Source: Acidobacteriota bacterium (lineage in GTDB: Bacteria > Acidobacteriota > Aminicenantia > Aminicenantales > Saccharicenantaceae). Taken from it: a DNA stretch of 64,000 bases. Made by a program: the position numbers and the translations under genes. The stretch's first letter is position 1, and the number at the start of each line of letters is the position of its first letter. This document shows positions 59,894-64,000 of this stretch, piece after piece. Location of the stretch: NCBI GenBank assembly GCA_033549365.1, contig JAWSUF010000005.1, positions 62,001-126,000 of the forward strand. Direction: 5' to 3'. The notes beneath the pieces were generated by a model that did no database searches, had not been told where the DNA came from, and was given only the letters and a program-made list of their open reading frames with translations.

Positions 59894-60924
59894 TTCAGGT
59901 GAAACTGTCTCAGAAATCTCAGGTCGTTTTCATAGAACAGGCGCAGTTCCGGGATCTGGTAGGCGAACATGGCCATCCTGTCGATGCCCATGCCGAAAGC
60001 CCAGCCGGTGTACTTTTCCGGGTCGATGTTGACGTTCTTGAAGACCTGGGGATCGACCATCCCGGCGCCCAGGATTTCCTTCCAGCCCGTCCCTCCGCAA
60101 ATGCGGCAGCCCGGATCGCGGCTGGAACAGGCCAGACATTCCACATCGACTTCCGCCGACGGTTCGGTGAAGGGAAAGAAACTCGGCCGGAAGCGGATCT
60201 TCGTGTTGTCTCCGAAAAGCGCTCGGAGAAAACTCTCCAAGGTCCCCTTCAAGTGGGCAAACGTGATGCCTTCGTCGACGACCAGCCCCTCGACCTGATG
60301 GAACATCGGCAGGTGGGTCGGATCCGGCGTTTCGCGCCGATAGACCTTGCCGGGAATGATGATCCGGATCGGGGGTTTTCTCTTCTCCATAACCCTGACC
60401 TGCACCGGGGAGGTGTGAGTCCGCAGCAACAGGTCGTCGGTGACATAAAACGTGTCCCAGCTGTCCCGGGCCGGATGATGAGGCGGAAAATTCAGAGCCT
60501 CGAAATTATAGAAATCCGTCTCGATTTCGGGTCCGTCCTCGATCGAAAACCCCATCCCCAGGAAAATCGACTCGATCTCCTGTTGAAAGATGTGGATCGG
60601 ATGGGGAGCGCCCCGGTAACGGACGCGACCCGGCAGAGTCGGATCGAAGCCCTCGCCGGGAGAGTCCTTTTCGGCGGGGCGCGACTCCAGGGCCGTCAGC
60701 CCTTCCTGGACGGCCGCCTTGAACTCATTGAGAAGACGCCCGGCTTCGGGTTTGTCGGCGTTCGGCAGGCTCTTCATATCCTCGAAGAGCCCGGCCAGCA
60801 GCCCTTTTTTCCGGCTGAGGAACCGGTTGCGAAGACCTTCCAGAGACCGGGCGTCCTGCGCCTGATCCAGGGCCTGGTCGAATAACCGGCGGACCTCCTT
60901 GAGCCGGGCCGCGAATTCCTTCAT
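59890..60924 (-). CDS. pheS: Phenylalanyl-tRNA synthetase alpha subunit
   Basis: PheS of 344 residues: N-terminal coiled coil, HPIHIFQQEIESIFLGMGF, motif 2 region IPGKVYRRETPDPTH-LPMFHQVEGLVVD, FRPSFFPFTEPSAEVDV and motif 3 GWAFGMGIDRMAMFAY. CLACSSRDPGCRICGGTGW is a Cys-rich insert, probably a zinc site, as in many bacterial PheS. It forms the alpha2beta2 enzyme with PheT (4-nt overlap). Confidence 0.97.
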   Translation of the reverse strand: MKEFAARLKEVRRLFDQALDQAQDARSLEGLRNRFLSRKKGLLAGLFEDMKSLPNADKPEAGRLLNEFKAAVQEGLTALESRPAEKDSPGEGFDPTLPGRVRYRGAPHPIHIFQQEIESIFLGMGFSIEDGPEIETDFYNFEALNFPPHHPARDSWDTFYVTDDLLLRTHTSPVQVRVMEKRKPPIRIIIPGKVYRRETPDPTHLPMFHQVEGLVVDEGITFAHLKGTLESFLRALFGDNTKIRFRPSFFPFTEPSAEVDVECLACSSRDPGCRICGGTGWKEILGAGMVDPQVFKNVNIDPEKYTGWAFGMGIDRMAMFAYQIPELRLFYENDLRFLRQFHLK

Positions 60925-60931
60925 GACCGGC

Positions 60932-61285
60932 TCAGGCTGCGCTTTTGACCATCCCCGCGATATGGGCGAAGGTGCCGGGAGCGTTGACGGCGAGCTCGGC
61001 CAGGATTTTTCGATCGAGCTCGATTTTCAATGTCTTCAATCCGCGGATAAACAGGCTGTAGGACAGGCCATTGGCTTCAGCGGCCGCTTTGACCCGGATG
61101 ATCCACAGCCTGCGGAAGTCTCCCTTGCGCGCCCGGCGATCCCGGTAGGCATATTGAAGGCCTTTTTCCACGGTTTCCTTGGCCGTGTGGTAATTTCGGC
61201 TCTTGGCGCCCCAATAGCCCTTGGCCTGTTTCAGGATTTTCACTCTCCTGTTCTTTTTTCTCGGGCCTCTTTTAACTCTTGGCAT
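60932..61285 (-). CDS. rplT: 50S ribosomal protein L20
   Basis: L20 of 117 residues: MPRVKRGPRKKNRRVKILK, KGYWGAKSRNYHTAKETVEKG (KGYWGAKSRNYHTA), YRDRRARKGDFRRLWIIRV and FIRGLKTLKIELDRKILAELA. It is needed for early 50S assembly and in many bacteria represses the infC-rpmI-rplT operon by binding its own leader. A 75-nt spacer with GC-rich inverted repeats separates it from rpmI. Confidence 0.97.
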   Translation of the reverse strand: MPRVKRGPRKKNRRVKILKQAKGYWGAKSRNYHTAKETVEKGLQYAYRDRRARKGDFRRLWIIRVKAAAEANGLSYSLFIRGLKTLKIELDRKILAELAVNAPGTFAHIAGMVKSAA

Positions 61286-61360
61286 CGTGATCTCCTTAAA
61301 CGCGCCGGCGGATGTTCCACCGCATTCCGGCGGCGGACCGGCGCCGTCCGCTCGTGAATT

Positions 61361-61561
61361 CTAGAAATCGTAGGGAAGCATGTCCTTGACGGCGGACATA
61401 TCGGCCGAACTGATGACGGATTTCCGGCCAAGCTTCCTCTTCCGCTTGGACGATTTTTTGGTCAGAATGTGGCTTTTATTCGCCTTTTTGTGAAGAACCT
61501 TCTTTTTCGCTGTGACCTTCAGCCGCTTTTGAGCGCCCTTGTGGGTTTTTTGTTTTGGCAT
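61361..61561 (-). CDS. rpmI: 50S ribosomal protein L35
   Basis: L35 of 66 residues: MPKQKTHKGAQKRLKVTAKK, then a Lys-rich middle (LHKKANKSHILTKKSSKRKR), KLGRKSVISSADMSAVKDML. ATG 61561 has GGAGGAAAAG. Its first 86 nt overlap the 3' end of infC in a different frame. Confidence 0.96.
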   Translation of the reverse strand: MPKQKTHKGAQKRLKVTAKKKVLHKKANKSHILTKKSSKRKRKLGRKSVISSADMSAVKDMLPYDF

Positions 61562-62123
61562 CTTTTCCTCCGGTTGCCGTCTTGATTGGGACGACGAGGG
61601 CCGAAACCATCCAATCCTGCCGGCGTGTCGAGCCGTCCTGAGCGGCGATATCCCGAATGTCGTCAATGACCCGGCCGAGAATCTGGTGGCCCAGTTCGGG
61701 TTTGGAGCGTTCCCGTCCCCTGAGCATGATGGTGATCTTGACCTTGTTTCCCTCGCCGAGGAATCTTTTGACATGCCGCATCTTGAAATCGTAGTCGTGG
61801 ATGCTGATTTTCGGACGAAACTTGACTTCCTTCACCTGAATCTGCTTCTGGTGTTTTTTGGCTTCCTGTTCCCGCTTGTGTTCTTCATAGATGAACTTGC
61901 CGTAATCCATGATTCGACAGACCGGGGGGTCGGCCAGGGGAGCGATCTCGACCAGATCGAATCCCTGCTCCCGGGCGATCTCCAAGGCCCGGGTGAGAGG
62001 CAAAATCCCGAGCTGCTTTTTTTCGCTGTCGATCACACGGATCTCGTTGGCCCGGATCATCTGGTTGATGCGATGGGCTTTCGCTTTCTGCGTCGCAGGC
62101 TGGAAAAGGTGTCGTCTGAAAAT
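61476..62123 (-). CDS. infC: Translation initiation factor IF-3, AUU start
   Basis: IF-3 of 215 residues: HRINQMIRANEIRVID at the N-domain, DLVEIAPLADPPVCRIMDYG, then the C-domain EVKFRPKISIHDYDFKMRHV and FLGEGNKVKITIMLRGRE. The homologous sequence begins upstream of the first ATG (62060). In frame, an ATT at 62123-62121 lies 6 nt after GGAGG, so I take AUU as the start, as in the conserved self-regulated infC genes. The last 28 codons overlap rpmI and give a charged tail beyond the usual IF-3 end. Confidence 0.93.
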   Translation of the reverse strand: MFRRHLFQPATQKAKAHRINQMIRANEIRVIDSEKKQLGILPLTRALEIAREQGFDLVEIAPLADPPVCRIMDYGKFIYEEHKREQEAKKHQKQIQVKEVKFRPKISIHDYDFKMRHVKRFLGEGNKVKITIMLRGRERSKPELGHQILGRVIDDIRDIAAQDGSTRRQDWMVSALVVPIKTATGGKDAKTKNPQGRSKAAEGHSEKEGSSQKGE

Positions 62124-62139
62124 GTTCGGCCTCCTCGTT

Positions 62140-64000
62140 TTATTTTAAAAATCTATCGATCTGGAGCGCTTGTGTTCTGTCGAGCTCCAGGGTTTCCGCG
62201 ATGAAATCGTCGACCGCGACTTCGCCGATATCGCCGCGTGTCCGAATCCTCAGGGACGCCGTTCCGCGCTCGGCCTCCCGGTCTCCGACGACAAGGATGA
62301 GCGGGATCTTTTTGACTTCGGCTTCCCGGATTTTCTTGCCGGTTTTTTCCCGGCTCAGATCGAGGCGCGACCTCAGCCCGGCCGCCCTCAGTTTCTCGTC
62401 GAGCCGGCGGGCATAGTCCTCATGTCTTTCGGCGATGGGCAGAATGATCGCCTGGACGGGCGCCAGCCAAACCGGGAAGGCCCCGTTGTAATGCTCGATC
62501 AGGATGCCGAAAAATCTCTCCAGCGAGCCGAGAAGGGCGCGATGAACCATGTAAGGCCGATGCGTCCGGCCGTCTTCCCCGACATAGGACATGTCGAAAC
62601 GGTCGGGATTGTTGAAGTCGAACTGGATGGTCGTGCACTGCCAGAGGCGCCCGATGGCGTCCTTGACCTTGATGTCGATCTTGGGACCGTAGAAGACGGC
62701 TTCCCCTTCCATGCGCTTGAACTTGAGTCCGCGTGTTTCCAGCGCCTTGAGAAGCGAGGCTTCGGCCCGGCACCACATGTCGTCGGGGCCGCAGTACTTT
62801 CCGCAATTGAGCGGATCGCGGACGGACAACTCGATGGCATTGTCCGTAAATCCGAAGGCAGCCAGGATCGATATCGAGAAATCCAGAACCCTGAGGATTT
62901 CGTCTTCGATCTGGTCCGGCGTGCAGATGATATGCGCGTCGTCCTGGGTGAATCCCCGGACCCGGAGCAGGCCGTGCAGGGTTCCGCTGCGCTCATACCG
63001 GTAGACGGTTCCGAGTTCGGCCCAGCGGAGAGGCAGATCCCGGTAAGAGTGAAGCCGGCTTTTGTAGATCAGGACATGAAACGGGCAATTCATGGGTTTG
63101 ATGTAGTAATTCTGCCCATCGATATCCATGGGGGCGTACATCGCGTCCTTGTAGAAATCCAGATGGCCCGAGGTTTTCCAGAGATTTTCTCTTCCGATAT
63201 GGGGGCTGTAGAGAAGATCGTAGCCGCCGTCCCGGTGTCTTTTCCGCCAGTATTGCTCGATGACCTCCCGGATTCGGGCTCCCTGAGGATGCCAGAGAAT
63301 GAGCCCGCTGCCGAGATCCTCGTTCAAGCTGAACAATTCCAGGTCCTGGCCGAGACGGCGATGATCGCGCTTCTTCGCTTCCTCAAGAAACGCGAGGTGA
63401 GCCTCCAAATCGGGCGCCGTGAAGAAGGCCGTCCCGTAGATCCTCTGAAGCTGGAGTCCCTTTTCGTCGCCCTTCCAGTAGGCCCCGGAAACGGATAACA
63501 ATTTCACATGGGCGAGCGGTCCGGTGGACAGGATGTGCGGACCCAGGCAGAAGTCGATAAACGGACCCTGGCGATAACAGGAAACCTCTTCGCCGCCTTT
63601 TTCCCGGACGAGTTCGGCCTTGAGATTCTGCCCCATGTCCCGGAACAGGCGGACGGCTTCGGCCTTGGGAAGAATGATGCGCTCGATGGGCTGATCCTCA
63701 GCCGCGATGGCCTTCATCCGGTTTTCGATGGCCTCCAGGTCCTCGATGGAAAACGGAGTTTCCCGGTGAAAATCGTAATAGTACCCGGTCTCGACGGCCG
63801 GTCCGATCCCGATTTCCGTTCCGGGAAAAAGCTCGGTCACGGCATGAGCGAGAAGATGGGCCGCGCTGTGGCGGAGAACTTCGAGGGCGTCGAGGTCCTC
63901 ACAGGTCAGAAAGGTGATGTCGGCATCCGGATCGACCCGGGATCGGAGATCAAGAATATCGCCGTTGATCCGGGCGGCAACCGCAGGACAGGGAAGTCGG
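62140..64000 (-). CDS. thrS: Threonyl-tRNA synthetase, 5' end outside window
   Basis: The frame is open from the stop at 62140 to the window edge. It holds part of the N-terminal TGS region (AARINGDILDLRSRV), the SAD editing domain with HSAAHLLAHAV (HxxxH) and YYYDF, the class II core (motif 2 YRYERSGTLHGLLRVRGFTQ as YRYERSGTLHGL and RVRGFTQDDAHI; zinc Cys in IKPMNCPFH), motif 3 HRALLGSLERFFGILIEHY (HRALLGSLERFFG) and the anticodon domain. It precedes infC by 16 nt, the classic thrS-infC-rpmI-rplT-pheST order. Confidence 0.95.
   Translation of the reverse strand, partial: RLPCPAVAARINGDILDLRSRVDPDADITFLTCEDLDALEVLRHSAAHLLAHAVTELFPGTEIGIGPAVETGYYYDFHRETPFSIEDLEAIENRMKAIAAEDQPIERIILPKAEAVRLFRDMGQNLKAELVREKGGEEVSCYRQGPFIDFCLGPHILSTGPLAHVKLLSVSGAYWKGDEKGLQLQRIYGTAFFTAPDLEAHLAFLEEAKKRDHRRLGQDLELFSLNEDLGSGLILWHPQGARIREVIEQYWRKRHRDGGYDLLYSPHIGRENLWKTSGHLDFYKDAMYAPMDIDGQNYYIKPMNCPFHVLIYKSRLHSYRDLPLRWAELGTVYRYERSGTLHGLLRVRGFTQDDAHIICTPDQIEDEILRVLDFSISILAAFGFTDNAIELSVRDPLNCGKYCGPDDMWCRAEASLLKALETRGLKFKRMEGEAVFYGPKIDIKVKDAIGRLWQCTTIQFDFNNPDRFDMSYVGEDGRTHRPYMVHRALLGSLERFFGILIEHYNGAFPVWLAPVQAIILPIAERHEDYARRLDEKLRAAGLRSRLDLSREKTGKKIREAEVKKIPLILVVGDREAERGTASLRIRTRGDIGEVAVDDFIAETLELDRTQALQIDRFLK

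Noticed and set aside
61286-61360. L20-binding leader mimic between rpmI and rplT
   Set aside because: GC-rich inverted repeats occur, but I cannot match them to a known L20 autoregulatory fold.

Overview
The window is GC-rich, gene-dense chromosomal DNA from a Gram-negative bacterium. Evidence for an outer membrane is a complete Kdo pathway (kdsA, kdsB, kdsC, kdsD), a Tat substrate and a lipoprotein. Evidence for an anaerobic, selenium-using lifestyle is a selenocysteine tRNA, selD, a gene with an in-frame UGA, a 2-hydroxyacyl-CoA dehydratase/double-cubane type reductase pair and a [4Fe-4S] aldo/keto reductase. Gene content and order (rpmH-rnpA-yidD-yidC-jag-mnmE-mnmG-parA-parB-bactofilin, short PheT, Trx-TPR proteins) would fit Acidobacteriota/Aminicenantota or a related deep lineage. 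That placement is an inference I cannot test here.

Layout. (1) 1-5.4 kb: selenium locus. tRNA-Sec is on the plus strand. Converging on it from the minus strand are an hgdB-like gene broken by a frameshift, hgdC, a selD fused in frame to an AhpD-like domain, and a thioredoxin-TPR selenoprotein with UGA and a SECIS hairpin. (2) 5.5-9.6 kb: accA-hisS-aspS, plus strand. (3) 9.6-10.3 kb: an AT-richer NYN-domain gene behind a compact, multi-hairpin leader. (4) 10.3-14.8 kb: Tat/Fe-S aldo-keto reductase, lipoprotein esterase, and a GGDEF-TonB hybrid membrane protein. (5) 14.8-27.7 kb: surface-glycan genes (three methyltransferases, GT39, NodB deacetylase, FemAB-like, EamA-like, DUF2304, GT2), a kinase-like membrane protein and a TPR-thioredoxin protein. 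(6) 27.7-43.2 kb: a 17-gene minus-strand run with nearly every junction overlapping, from rpmH through protein insertion, tRNA U34 modification, ParABS, bactofilin, Kdo synthesis and pyrG to phosphohexomutase and manC. (7) 43.3-45.6 kb: CarD-like, CNNM/CBS and smpB, plus strand. (8) 45.6-48.8 kb: pdxA, Hfq-like, trxA, glgA. (9) 48.84-49.63 kb: a 790-bp gene-free mosaic of repeats and hairpins. (10) 49.6-64 kb: a minus-strand run thrS-infC-rpmI-rplT-pheS-pheT-zapB-like-zapA-rny-ymdB-xseA-xseB-dxs-tlyA-nadK.

Three themes stand out. The selenium locus links Sec biosynthesis to a low-potential Fe-S reductase pair and thiol redox proteins. Five genes have good sigma-70-type promoters whose -10 box lies only 6-14 nt from the start codon, suggesting leaderless or near-leaderless mRNAs. 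A dispersed intergenic element, a constant box ending in CGCCCGAAGGG, is followed in at least four places by a perfect 12-14 bp stem whose sequence differs at every copy.
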